NCBI GenBank assembly: GCA_019749855.1
Contig: JAIEPI010000006.1
Span: forward strand, 1-31,455
Source: Rickettsiales bacterium
GTDB lineage: Bacteria; Pseudomonadota; Alphaproteobacteria; Rickettsiales; UBA998
Direction: 5' to 3'
Length of the DNA stretch: 31,455 nt
Each line of letters opens with the position of its first letter. Positions within the stretch are counted from its first letter, which is position 1. Positions 9,001 to 15,991 of the stretch are shown here, piece after piece. A program made the position numbers and the translations under genes. Under the pieces are notes generated by a model. The model had not been told where the DNA came from, did no database searches, and worked only from the letters and a program-made list of their open reading frames with translations.

Positions 9001-11099
9001 GTGGATAGATGGGGATATTGCATGAGCGTTGCCATATGACCTTCCATGACAACATCGGTCGTGCCCGCGATATTCTTCAGTCGGTGCATGAGCCAGCTAA
9101 TGTCACGAATGGCGCGGAAGGCAGACCCCTCATAGGTTTCAATCTCCATATGACCCAACTTGCGCTGAAAATCGGCGAGGTTTCCCTCCAAGGTGATATG
9201 ATCCATCTGGCGAATAATTTTTAGTGAACCCAACGTTTCAGCATCGGGCGGGATGCCCACCTGGCGAGCGAGCACATCAAACAAACGCGGTGTGATGGCA
9301 ACGCGCAAGGTATCATCATGCAGCATAATGCTTTGCTGCAACCATGCCGCCTCATCACCGTGGCGATGGGCTGAGGTGGCGTCTTCGCCTTCCAGCTCTT
9401 CCTCAGCGGATTCATTTTCATTGACGCGTACGCCAAAAATTTCTGGCCCCATGCCCAGTTGACAGAGTATTTGAATGTCCTGAAGAATTTTATCCTTCGC
9501 ATCACTGATTCGGTAGCCAGCGGGCAAATGAATACGGACATCTCCCAATGCGCGCTGATGCGTTTTGATAACAATGATGTTTTGATCAGGTGATGCATCG
9601 GGTGTGGGCAGCAGGATGGTGCCAATTTTGCGGTTGGCATTGCGAAGGTCACGAATAAACTCAATGGATTCAGCCGCATGCTCGGGGTAGGCGGCCAGCA
9701 TGGGAAGGTTGGCACGCACCGAGCCGTAATGCGTGTCCTCAATGGTGATGGCCGCATCCTGTGAGGATGGCGCCAGCATGACATCGATTTTATTTCCAAC
9801 GGAATCATAAGGCAGCATACGTGTGATCGGGCCGCCCTCCAGCATGCGCTCATACAACATTAATTTTTTCAGGAATGTCAGAATCAACGGCGTTTTGCGT
9901 TCGGCGCTGAGATAGACGCGTCCTGTTTGCGGATCAACGTCGCGCAGATGACGCGGCGAGCGAGCATTGCGTCGGTGTACCTCCTGAAAATCGGCCAACA
10001 GATTCCAGTAATCGAGCGCACGCCCCGTTAACTCCGAGGCGGGGCGCGGAAAGGTAATAAGCAGATCACCCGCGGCAGCGCCCATGCCCTGATCAACGCT
10101 GGTGCTGTCACTGACCGTAATGGCGGCATCGGCTTTGCTGAGAATCCGTTGATAAAGCTCAGCCATGCTTGGAAAGCCGCCCAGTTTCTCTCTCAACGCT
10201 AAGGCGACCTTTGTCGCCATCAGAATATCTTCTTGCGCGGTGTGTTCCTGACGCTCTGTGAAGGCAGGGTCAACGAGAGTGCGAAACGCATCATCCAGTC
10301 GGTTGCTGGCGCCCGCTCCTTGCGCGTAGAGATACGCATAGAGCAGGCAGCGATACTGCGCCGGATTATCCAGACTGAGTTTCGCCGGTAATTGCAACTG
10401 CTGCGCAAATGCATGCCTCAGTGTCGTGAAGGATGTGTGAGTCGCAGCAATTTTCAGCAAGGCCTCTTTTTTGAGGCCAAACGGCTCACCGACCGCGACG
10501 TTGCCCTCTCTCAGGCCACTGAGAATTCGATGCGCATAGACATCACGGAGTTGCTTGTTGAGGAAGGGTTTATCAAACGGTGCGTTGTAGTACACATCAT
10601 GAGGATTCATGAAATCCACGACATCATCGGCGATTTCGTAGAATGGTTTGGCATCCACTTTACGATAGGTGCCGTCGGGGTTTCGCAACTCCATGCCAAT
10701 GATAGGCCCGCGCACGCCATCACGGGTAAAGCGGGTGCCAGTGATGTTTAATGCGCTGGCATCAATCTGGTATTCATAGAGATCAGGGTTGTAGAGCGGT
10801 GCGGGTTCGCCTAATTTTTTGGCGAGTGCTTTCTCCTTCAGATAATCCTGAAATTCTGGCCGTAGAGGCAGGATAAAGCTATTAAACAGAAGCTGTCGGT
10901 AGCGCGTACGTCCTCTTGCATCCTTTTCGGCAATCGCTTTGGTGCTACCAAACTCTGTGAGTCCATTGCGTTCACGGTTAAGTCCGGTCGTTTCAATGTC
11001 GGAAACGCTGATGCCATCCGCAAACATCTGCGTCAGGTCACGCTGTGACAGCTTTAGGTTGCCCTGACCGCTTCCGGTAATATCTGTTATCAGTGCCAC
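6081..11099 (-). CDS. Giant protein (1672 aa) with N-terminal DEDDh 3'-5' exonuclease domain
   Basis: The first 300 residues carry a full DEDDh (DnaQ/exonuclease I-like) set: DIETTG with D34 and E36, YNAPFD with D176, and HTAQED with H286 and D291. This predicts a metal-dependent 3'-5' exonuclease on DNA or RNA. The remaining ~1370 residues match nothing I recognise. They are largely charged and probably helical, without a signal peptide or clear membrane segment. Acidic stretches such as ESAEEELEGEDA occur in the first third, and the C-terminus ends in ARTRTRSRGLIRD. The size is several times that of ordinary DnaQ-family enzymes; E. coli ExoI is about 475 aa. Start is a GTG at 11099; the in-frame TGA just upstream (minus strand) leaves no longer option. 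The gene faces the PIN-like gene tail to tail. Confidence 0.72.
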   Translation of the reverse strand: MALITDITGSGQGNLKLSQRDLTQMFADGISVSDIETTGLNRERNGLTEFGSTKAIAEKDARGRTRYRQLLFNSFILPLRPEFQDYLKEKALAKKLGEPAPLYNPDLYEYQIDASALNITGTRFTRDGVRGPIIGMELRNPDGTYRKVDAKPFYEIADDVVDFMNPHDVYYNAPFDKPFLNKQLRDVYAHRILSGLREGNVAVGEPFGLKKEALLKIAATHTSFTTLRHAFAQQLQLPAKLSLDNPAQYRCLLYAYLYAQGAGASNRLDDAFRTLVDPAFTERQEHTAQEDILMATKVALALREKLGGFPSMAELYQRILSKADAAITVSDSTSVDQGMGAAAGDLLITFPRPASELTGRALDYWNLLADFQEVHRRNARSPRHLRDVDPQTGRVYLSAERKTPLILTFLKKLMLYERMLEGGPITRMLPYDSVGNKIDVMLAPSSQDAAITIEDTHYGSVRANLPMLAAYPEHAAESIEFIRDLRNANRKIGTILLPTPDASPDQNIIVIKTHQRALGDVRIHLPAGYRISDAKDKILQDIQILCQLGMGPEIFGVRVNENESAEEELEGEDATSAHRHGDEAAWLQQSIMLHDDTLRVAITPRLFDVLARQVGIPPDAETLGSLKIIRQMDHITLEGNLADFQRKLGHMEIETYEGSAFRAIRDISWLMHRLKNIAGTTDVVMEGHMATLMQYPHLSTETLEALYRAGIPFKAYNDRVRVDFEQLLHDGFYWSNRLARAHQDMQRSIESNSESLPFYGELQKALLQGDISAIETDETCQLYALENTKPKKGEPVHHALIVDDRGHINIQLRARKFDPVASSIMGPHRPVRVNTSHELATIELSGVMAQWLERYLKRHEPTIEYTNKNNGNTSLFSISHAALPTVQQRLSTLSLIMHTLQTTHGLARPASGHMSMNGNVLTMHMPQMNVLRESMTGDLSRLAGILTDSTFTNSLQKAIAKLPKTSDADRRRDHLGPYIEALDQSAPDLMALTEQLDDIQLNIRNLNFEKRFLEELGEFSTLIHELAALQDQQLLGADAKRLFQQVIRVRKVVAEVAYGLERLDEAMNTMHSTLTGGGSRTPIYILLGDALIQDSERLLLAAIANQPREERLGKLETKVLFLYHKGIEQSNHSHLEESEIHIQACKRLQKALEDKAFHYLLALGNADADKAEDDKKLAHLLITRANAYRSTKSKRQHSLNADALLAIYANPDACTNRLVIAERALAVDSTIKPAIALEWADSYLVRSGRMPISQLIEQLQAELPEAVRKKYQHEAEHVIKTLLTMRDYDDPANSEKQYWLKARAMMQAIGKSEQDIEATLRHASTRTISSDAVQKAAIRLQKWSARTHASSDIAHIFYQESASEAYHVTWQRLHERDRHYCSKISQSPPPYYPELKLLRDGLLRRMEDLKKEANDLLTINYHNVIFLRDAMHLLKDAATIEPTIGRSLDHPIHALHESQDRLQAIAAKEATQNLSNLGLQPTLQPDGGVACDVSVILQNPEKWLKGSQRKPEKKSGKQTELPLLDPAPLTMSDREMRRRVMTACAHMELPNGESLVESVRGSRIHLKPCPPENVEAYSRQVIHALARAQLVIPDGISPFTQIGQPDANGLLAVASKALQTAHLGVLATPQTAKIFLHRFARDTLQIPAASAKEVIDDAYARTRTRSRGLIRD

Positions 11100-11203
11100 A
11101 TGCGCTCAGTTTCTAGAAATGAGACTCAGTGGTAGCAAGCTATTGTGACAACTCAATGACCAGCTTCATGCGTTTTTTGCATGTCGGGATTCTTGCTAGC
11201 TAC

Positions 11204-11668
11204 TTATTGATGCTGCGCGCAAAAGGCGGAATCATCGTAGATTTTTGTATCCACTTCGCGTGTCCAGTTTTCGCCACCACACAGGAATCCATCGAAGAGA
11301 CACCCCGTAATACGTAATGTATTATCCGCCTTGAGGGTCACGGATCCATGATAGATTTTGCCGTTATCCGCATTATAGATGCGCCCCACCCATGCGTCAT
11401 CTGCATCCTTCTGCATGGCAAGAAGAATGGGCAGTCCCTGCATCGGCGTTTTTTGTTTCTGCGTATCGGGGTTATGAATGTCATGGCCGGGATTTTTTTC
11501 CCAATGAATGATTCCCCATAATTTGCTCTCGCAGGTCAACAGGCGAATGATCGCCGATCCGTCCTCAACCTTCCACTGACCGACAGGGGATGGTTTTTCC
11601 TCTGCCATGGCAGGGGCGCACACCACCAGAAGAATGAGTGATATAAGACTACGTGTTACATTATGCAT
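11204..11668 (-). CDS. DUF2147-family secreted protein
   Basis: A small exported protein of the DUF2147 family, whose function is unknown. From ATG at 11668 it begins with a clear signal peptide (MHNVTRSLISLILLVVCAPAMA, cleavage probably after AMA). The mature part shows the family pattern: VGQWKVEDGSAIIRL, a Cys followed by LWGIIHW, D/N-rich HDIHNPDTQ, WVGRIYNADNGKIYHGS, and the closing ITGCLFDGFLCGGENWTRE. The frame could open 37 codons earlier, but that extension would bury the signal peptide, so the later start is preferred. The likely location is the periplasm. It is divergent from hpnB, with about 150 bp between the starts. Confidence 0.82.
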   Translation of the reverse strand: MHNVTRSLISLILLVVCAPAMAEEKPSPVGQWKVEDGSAIIRLLTCESKLWGIIHWEKNPGHDIHNPDTQKQKTPMQGLPILLAMQKDADDAWVGRIYNADNGKIYHGSVTLKADNTLRITGCLFDGFLCGGENWTREVDTKIYDDSAFCAQHQ

Positions 11669-11759
11669 GGCGTGATCTGAAGGGCTCAAAAAATATCCGT
11701 GCCATTGTTTAAAGCCTTTGCCATAAAGCGGCAATGCAAAAACTTGGATGATGTTGCCT

Positions 11760-11785
11760 ATCCATTGTTGCCAATCCATTGTTGC
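11760..11785. repeat. 12-bp direct repeat upstream of hpnB
   Basis: ATCCATTGTTGC occurs at 11760-11771 and again at 11774-11785, a 14-bp period. The core CCATTGTT appears a third time at 11702-11709. The repeats lie in the intergenic region between the divergent DUF2147 gene and the hopanoid operon, 30-60 bp before the hpnB ATG. They could be an operator; no known regulator motif is recognised. Confidence 0.55.
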
Positions 11786-11816
11786 GAAGGCGCCTGCTTT
11801 GCCCTACTGATTTTTT

Positions 11817-12986
11817 ATGTTTGATGATTGTTTGATGTTGGTTTCCTGTCTTAGCCTGCTGATCTGGCTCTATCTCGCCTTCGCGCGGGGGCGTTTCTGG
11901 CAGACATTGCACTTTGATGATTCCTCAGTGCCGTTGCCGGAGCACTGGCCCGATGTATGCGCTGTTATTCCTGCGCGTAACGAGGCACATATACTGCCCA
12001 CCACCTTGCCGACCTTAATTCAGGCAGGTTATGCCGGTGGCTTTAAAATCATTCTGGTGGATGACCGCAGTGAGGATGGCACCGCAGCGCGGGCGCAAGA
12101 GATTGCCGCACTTCATCACGCGTCGGATCGCGTGACCGTCATCACCGCCGCGTCGCGCCCAGCGGGCTGGAAGGGCAAGGTGTGGGCCATGCATTGCGGA
12201 GTTGAGCATGTGCGAGCATCCGCCCATGCCCCGCGCTATATTTTATTGACCGATGCAGACATTGCCTATGATGCCGGTGCGGTTTCCCAGCTGGTGGCTC
12301 AGGCGGAAGCTGAGCAGCTGGTTCTGGTCACGCGGATGGTGAAGCTCCATTGCGTCAGTGTGGCGGAGCGCTGGCTTATTCCCGCGTTTGTCTATTTCTT
12401 TCAGATGCTCTATCCGTTTTCATGGGTGAATCAGCGTCATCATGCCATGGCCGGTGCTGCGGGTGGCGTCATGCTCACGCGCCTTGAAGCACTTGATAAA
12501 GTCGGCGGCTTGTCAGCCATTCGTGATGCTTTGATTGATGATTGCGCGCTCGGGCGTCTGCTTAAAACTTGCGGCGGCGTGCAACTCGCACTCACGCGGC
12601 GCATTCACAGTATGCGGCCCTATCCTGCATTTCATGATATACGCGAGATGGTGGTTCGCACCGCCTATGACCAATTGCGCTATTCGCCTTGGTATCTGCT
12701 GGCATCCATGGCTGGCATGGTGTTGACCTATCTCGTGCCCCTATGGTTCGCCGTGATGGGGGAGGGCTTGACGGCCATCGCTGGCACACTCAGTTATGTT
12801 ATTATGTGTGCCACTTTTTATCCGATGATTCGCTATTATGAGCGCTCTGCGTTGTATTGTCTTTTGCTACCGTTGATTGCTCTATGCTATATGGTATTCA
12901 CAATGGACTCCGCGTATCAGTTTTACCGTGGGCGGGGCGGCATGTGGAAAGGGCGCATTCAGGCAACGGATGCGCAAACAGGATGA
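11817..12986 (+). CDS. hpnB: Hopene-associated glycosyltransferase HpnB
   Basis: A family 2 glycosyltransferase anchored in the inner membrane and linked to hopanoid biosynthesis. An N-terminal membrane helix (about residues 5-22) is followed by the GT-A domain: AVIPARNEA (49-57), ILVDDRSEDGT (79-89), the DAD metal/nucleotide-sugar motif (146-148) and ALIDDCALGRLLK (238-250). Several hydrophobic helices fill the C-terminal third (about 290-375). At 389 aa it has the family length. It is the first gene of the hpn operon; its TGA overlaps the ATG of hpnC (ATGA). No clear Shine-Dalgarno precedes the ATG, and the ATG five codons later is an alternative. Known family members are tied to hopanoids by gene context; the exact acceptor is not established. 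Confidence 0.92.
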   Translation: MFDDCLMLVSCLSLLIWLYLAFARGRFWQTLHFDDSSVPLPEHWPDVCAVIPARNEAHILPTTLPTLIQAGYAGGFKIILVDDRSEDGTAARAQEIAALHHASDRVTVITAASRPAGWKGKVWAMHCGVEHVRASAHAPRYILLTDADIAYDAGAVSQLVAQAEAEQLVLVTRMVKLHCVSVAERWLIPAFVYFFQMLYPFSWVNQRHHAMAGAAGGVMLTRLEALDKVGGLSAIRDALIDDCALGRLLKTCGGVQLALTRRIHSMRPYPAFHDIREMVVRTAYDQLRYSPWYLLASMAGMVLTYLVPLWFAVMGEGLTAIAGTLSYVIMCATFYPMIRYYERSALYCLLLPLIALCYMVFTMDSAYQFYRGRGGMWKGRIQATDAQTG

Positions 12987-13861
12987 GTCACAGCATGAAC
13001 CGCACTATGCATCACGCAGCGCAATACTCGGCAGGGTACGCCCCGGGTGAAAAAACGCATAAAGACGAGAATTTTCCGGTCGCTTCCTATGTGATTGCCA
13101 AGCCTTATCGGCAGGCGGTGCTGGCGTTTTATCGCTTTGCTCGCGCTGCCGATGATGTGGCGGATCATCCGGACCTCACCGAGGCACAAAAAATTGAGCA
13201 ACTCGATGCATTCGAAGCAACCTTGCTCGGGCACTCCGACGCCGTGGCGGATGCTCTGCCACTGCGCTCAGAAATTCGCTCGCGCAACCTGTCACCCGTT
13301 CATGCACAGGACCTACTGGTGGCCTTTCGTCAGGACTCCCGTAAACAACGCTACGCGACATGGCAGGAATTATTGGATTATTGCCGGTATTCGGCGGCTC
13401 CTGTGGGGCGGTTTGTGCTGGATGTGCATGGTGAGTCCCCGTCAAGTTGGCCAGCGAATGATGTGCTGTGCAGTATCTTGCAGATCATTAATCACCTTCA
13501 GGATTGTGGCGGTGATTACACGAAGATCAATCGCATTTACCTGCCGCAGGATCGCATGCGTCATTACGGCGTAGCTGAGTCTGATTTAGGCGCGGCGCAA
13601 TCCTCGGTAGCGTTAAGGCACTGCCTGAAGGAGTGCGCACAAAAAACCATCGATCTTTTGCCGCAAGCTGCACTCAGTTCGCAGGTAAACAATAGGCGAT
13701 TACGTATCGAGGTGACCTGCATCGAGCAACTCTCGTCGCGCCTGCTTGCCTTGCTTGCCACGCGTGACCCGTTAAGCGAGCGCGTGCATTTAAGTAAAAG
13801 ACAGCTCGTTGGAGTGATGCTAAAAGCTGTTTTAGTCAATTTGCTAAAAACACATCCATAG
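12983..13861 (+). CDS. hpnC: Squalene synthase HpnC (hydroxysqualene synthase)
   Basis: A trans-isoprenyl diphosphate synthase family enzyme. In the HpnCDE route it turns presqualene diphosphate into hydroxysqualene. The first Asp-rich motif is DDVAD (57-61), preceded by AFYRFARA. The second region is LQDCGGDY (172-179), where the family usually has a DxxxD pattern. NRIYLPQDRMRHYG follows, as in HpnC relatives. The 292-aa length from ATG 12983 is normal. The start is set by the 4-bp ATGA overlap with hpnB; the upstream in-frame extension lies inside hpnB and is not used. hpnD follows after 7 bp. Confidence 0.93.
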   Translation: MSHSMNRTMHHAAQYSAGYAPGEKTHKDENFPVASYVIAKPYRQAVLAFYRFARAADDVADHPDLTEAQKIEQLDAFEATLLGHSDAVADALPLRSEIRSRNLSPVHAQDLLVAFRQDSRKQRYATWQELLDYCRYSAAPVGRFVLDVHGESPSSWPANDVLCSILQIINHLQDCGGDYTKINRIYLPQDRMRHYGVAESDLGAAQSSVALRHCLKECAQKTIDLLPQAALSSQVNNRRLRIEVTCIEQLSSRLLALLATRDPLSERVHLSKRQLVGVMLKAVLVNLLKTHP

Positions 13862-13868
13862 TCACGAT

Positions 13869-14732
13869 ATGCCAACGGCCCACGCGATACCATCCGCATT
13901 AATGAAAGAGGCACCAACGGCGAATGCAGGCGCGAGTGCGCGTGGCAGCTCGTTTTTCATTGCGATGCGTATCATGCCGCCCGCGCAACGTGCGGCGATG
14001 TTTGAGATTTACCATTTTTGCCGCGCGGTGGATGATATTGCCGATGAGGCGGGTGATGTGGCGATACGCCTCAACCAGTTGCAACAATGGCGCGATGAAA
14101 TCGCAGCAATTTATCATCAGGAGCCGGTGCCGCATCGTCAGGGATTGGCGCAAGCTATCGAGAAATTTGATCTCCTGCAGGAAGATTTTTTAGCTGTCAT
14201 CGACGGGATGGAAATGGATGTTCGCGGGCCGGTTCAGGCGCCGGACATGGCTACATTGGAGCAGTATTGTGACCGCGTGGCGTGTGCCGTGGGTCGCTTA
14301 AGCGTTCGCGTTTTTGGCATGGAAACATCGGATGGCCTGCAGCTCTCGCATCATCTGGGTAATGCGTTGCAGCTAACAAACATCCTGCGTGATATTGACG
14401 AAGACGCCGCCATTGATCGGCTTTATCTTCCGCGTGAATTATTGCTGGAGGCGGGCATTGATGCGGTGGATCCAAAAAAAGTCATCACGCATCCCGCTAT
14501 TTCACATGTTTGCATGACGCTGGCTACCACGGCTGCAGATCATTTCCAGTCGGCAAATCGTATTATGGACCGCTATAGCCCCACCATCGTGCGCACCCCA
14601 CGCATGATGTCTGAGGCCTACGGGGCCATCTACGCAGCGCTCATGCAGCGCGGGTTTGCCTTCCCTCGTCGCCGCGCGCGTTTGAGTAAGCTTCGACTGG
14701 CCATGATTGTTCTGCGCCACGTGATCATCTGA
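13869..14732 (+). CDS. hpnD: Presqualene diphosphate synthase HpnD
   Basis: Joins two farnesyl diphosphates into presqualene diphosphate, the first committed step to squalene here. Paralogue of hpnC in the same squalene/phytoene synthase family. Motifs: FYIMRIMP-like region reading FFIAMRIMPPAQR (29-41), CRAVDDIADE (51-60) and NILRDIDEDA (171-180), which give both Mg-diphosphate Asp clusters. DRLYLPRELL follows, then the C-terminal YGAIYAALMQRGFAFPRRR that is typical of HpnD. At 287 aa the length is normal. A second in-frame Met at residue 12 could also be the start, since no strong ribosome site is visible. hpnE begins 8 bp downstream. Confidence 0.94.
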   Translation: MPTAHAIPSALMKEAPTANAGASARGSSFFIAMRIMPPAQRAAMFEIYHFCRAVDDIADEAGDVAIRLNQLQQWRDEIAAIYHQEPVPHRQGLAQAIEKFDLLQEDFLAVIDGMEMDVRGPVQAPDMATLEQYCDRVACAVGRLSVRVFGMETSDGLQLSHHLGNALQLTNILRDIDEDAAIDRLYLPRELLLEAGIDAVDPKKVITHPAISHVCMTLATTAADHFQSANRIMDRYSPTIVRTPRMMSEAYGAIYAALMQRGFAFPRRRARLSKLRLAMIVLRHVII

Positions 14733-14740
14733 GTCTCGTG

Positions 14741-15991
14741 ATGACCCAAGGCACGGTGCATATTATTGGAGCGGGACTGGCCGGACTGAGTGCCGCCACC
14801 CAGCTTGCCGATGCGGGTCACCACATAGTGATTTATGAAGCCTCGGCGCAGGCGGGGGGACGCTGCCGCTCTTATTATGATGTCACACTCGATAGCATCA
14901 TTGATAATGGCAACCATCTGGTGCTGGCCGGAAATCAGGCCGCGCGCACGTACCTCAAGCGCATTGGCACCGATGCGCAGTTCAGCGCTTCCACCACTCC
15001 GTCTTTTGACTATGTCGATGCGCGCACCTTGCAGCGTTGGACGCTCCGTTTGAATGAGGGTCTGCTTCCGCTGTGGCTGTTCAATCCGCAGCGTCGTGTG
15101 CCGGACACAAAATTACGCGATTACCTCGCTATTTTGCGCCTGTTATGGGCAAAATCCACGGACACGATTGAGAATCTTCTACCGCCGCACGGCTTGCTCT
15201 ATGAACGTTTGTGGCATTCGTTTTTTGTCTCAGCACTCAACACCCATCCCAGCATTGCCTCTGCTTCATTGGCCGCCGCCATTCTCCGTGGTTCCCTGAT
15301 GAAAGGAGGCAAAGCCTGCGTGCCGCTCGTGGCGGAGGGTTTGTCGGAAATCTTCATTGATCCGGCCATCGCCTATATCAAAGCGCGTGGCGGGGATGTT
15401 CTGTTCAATCAACGTGTGCGCGCCGTTGAGTTTTCTGACTCACGCGCCACCGCGCTCAGCATGTCCAGTGGTGAGACGGTGACACTGCATGCGGGCGATC
15501 ACGTCATTTGCGCAGCCACCGCACCGGTGGCCTGTAGTTTGTTGCCCGCGCTGGACGCTCCGGATGAATGGCGCGGAATCGTGAATGCTCATTTCCGCAT
15601 CACGCCGCCGGCCCATATGCCCAAAATTCTAGGGGTAATCCATGCGCAAACTGAGTGGATCTTCTGTTTTCCTGATCGTATCTCCGTGACCATCAGTGAT
15701 GCGGATCGGTTGATGAGCATGGAGCGCGAGGCGCTGGCGGCGATGATCTGGCAGGAGGTTTCATCCATCACTGGACTTGATTCTGTGTTGCCGCCATGGC
15801 AAATCATCAAGGAGAAGCGCGCCACCTTTGCCGCTACACCACAGCAGGACGCCAAACGGCCAGCGCAAACCACCAGCTGGCACAATGTGTATCTGGCGGG
15901 GGATTGGGTACAGACGGGGCTTCCTTCCACCATTGAGGGAGCCATTCTCTCTGGTGTACGCGCAGCAGAACTTGTAACCACGAGTCAATGA
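14741..15991 (+). CDS. hpnE: Squalene-associated FAD-dependent desaturase HpnE
   Basis: A flavin amine-oxidase/phytoene-desaturase family enzyme that reduces hydroxysqualene to squalene in the HpnCDE pathway. The N-terminal FAD-binding Rossmann motif IIGAGLAGLSAA starts at residue 8, and YEASAQAGGRCRS follows at about 31-43. The C-terminal FAD motif VYLAGDWVQTGLPSTIEGA (about 384-402) completes the site. At 416 aa it fits the family. A GTG immediately before the ATG (14738) is an alternative start. The final TGA overlaps the ATG of hpnF by 4 bp, indicating translational coupling. Confidence 0.94.
   Translation: MTQGTVHIIGAGLAGLSAATQLADAGHHIVIYEASAQAGGRCRSYYDVTLDSIIDNGNHLVLAGNQAARTYLKRIGTDAQFSASTTPSFDYVDARTLQRWTLRLNEGLLPLWLFNPQRRVPDTKLRDYLAILRLLWAKSTDTIENLLPPHGLLYERLWHSFFVSALNTHPSIASASLAAAILRGSLMKGGKACVPLVAEGLSEIFIDPAIAYIKARGGDVLFNQRVRAVEFSDSRATALSMSSGETVTLHAGDHVICAATAPVACSLLPALDAPDEWRGIVNAHFRITPPAHMPKILGVIHAQTEWIFCFPDRISVTISDADRLMSMEREALAAMIWQEVSSITGLDSVLPPWQIIKEKRATFAATPQQDAKRPAQTTSWHNVYLAGDWVQTGLPSTIEGAILSGVRAAELVTTSQ

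Noticed and set aside
9221..9853. 210-codon open frame on the minus strand, same strand as the giant exonuclease gene
   Set aside because: It is out of frame within the 1672-aa gene, and its Cys/Trp/Met/His/Pro-rich composition is not protein-like.
11167..11183. Short palindrome CATGC-N7-GCATG between the DUF2147 and giant exonuclease genes
   Set aside because: The stem is only 5 bp, with no following T-tract in the relevant direction, so it is too weak to call a terminator.
11669..11779. N-terminal extension of the DUF2147 protein
   Set aside because: The family starts with a signal peptide, which is found exactly at the internal Met (11668). The extension would also overlap the repeats upstream of hpnB.
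12857..12982. Upstream extension of hpnC inside hpnB
   Set aside because: The ATGA overlap at 12983 gives the normal HpnC length, and the extra residues do not resemble the family.
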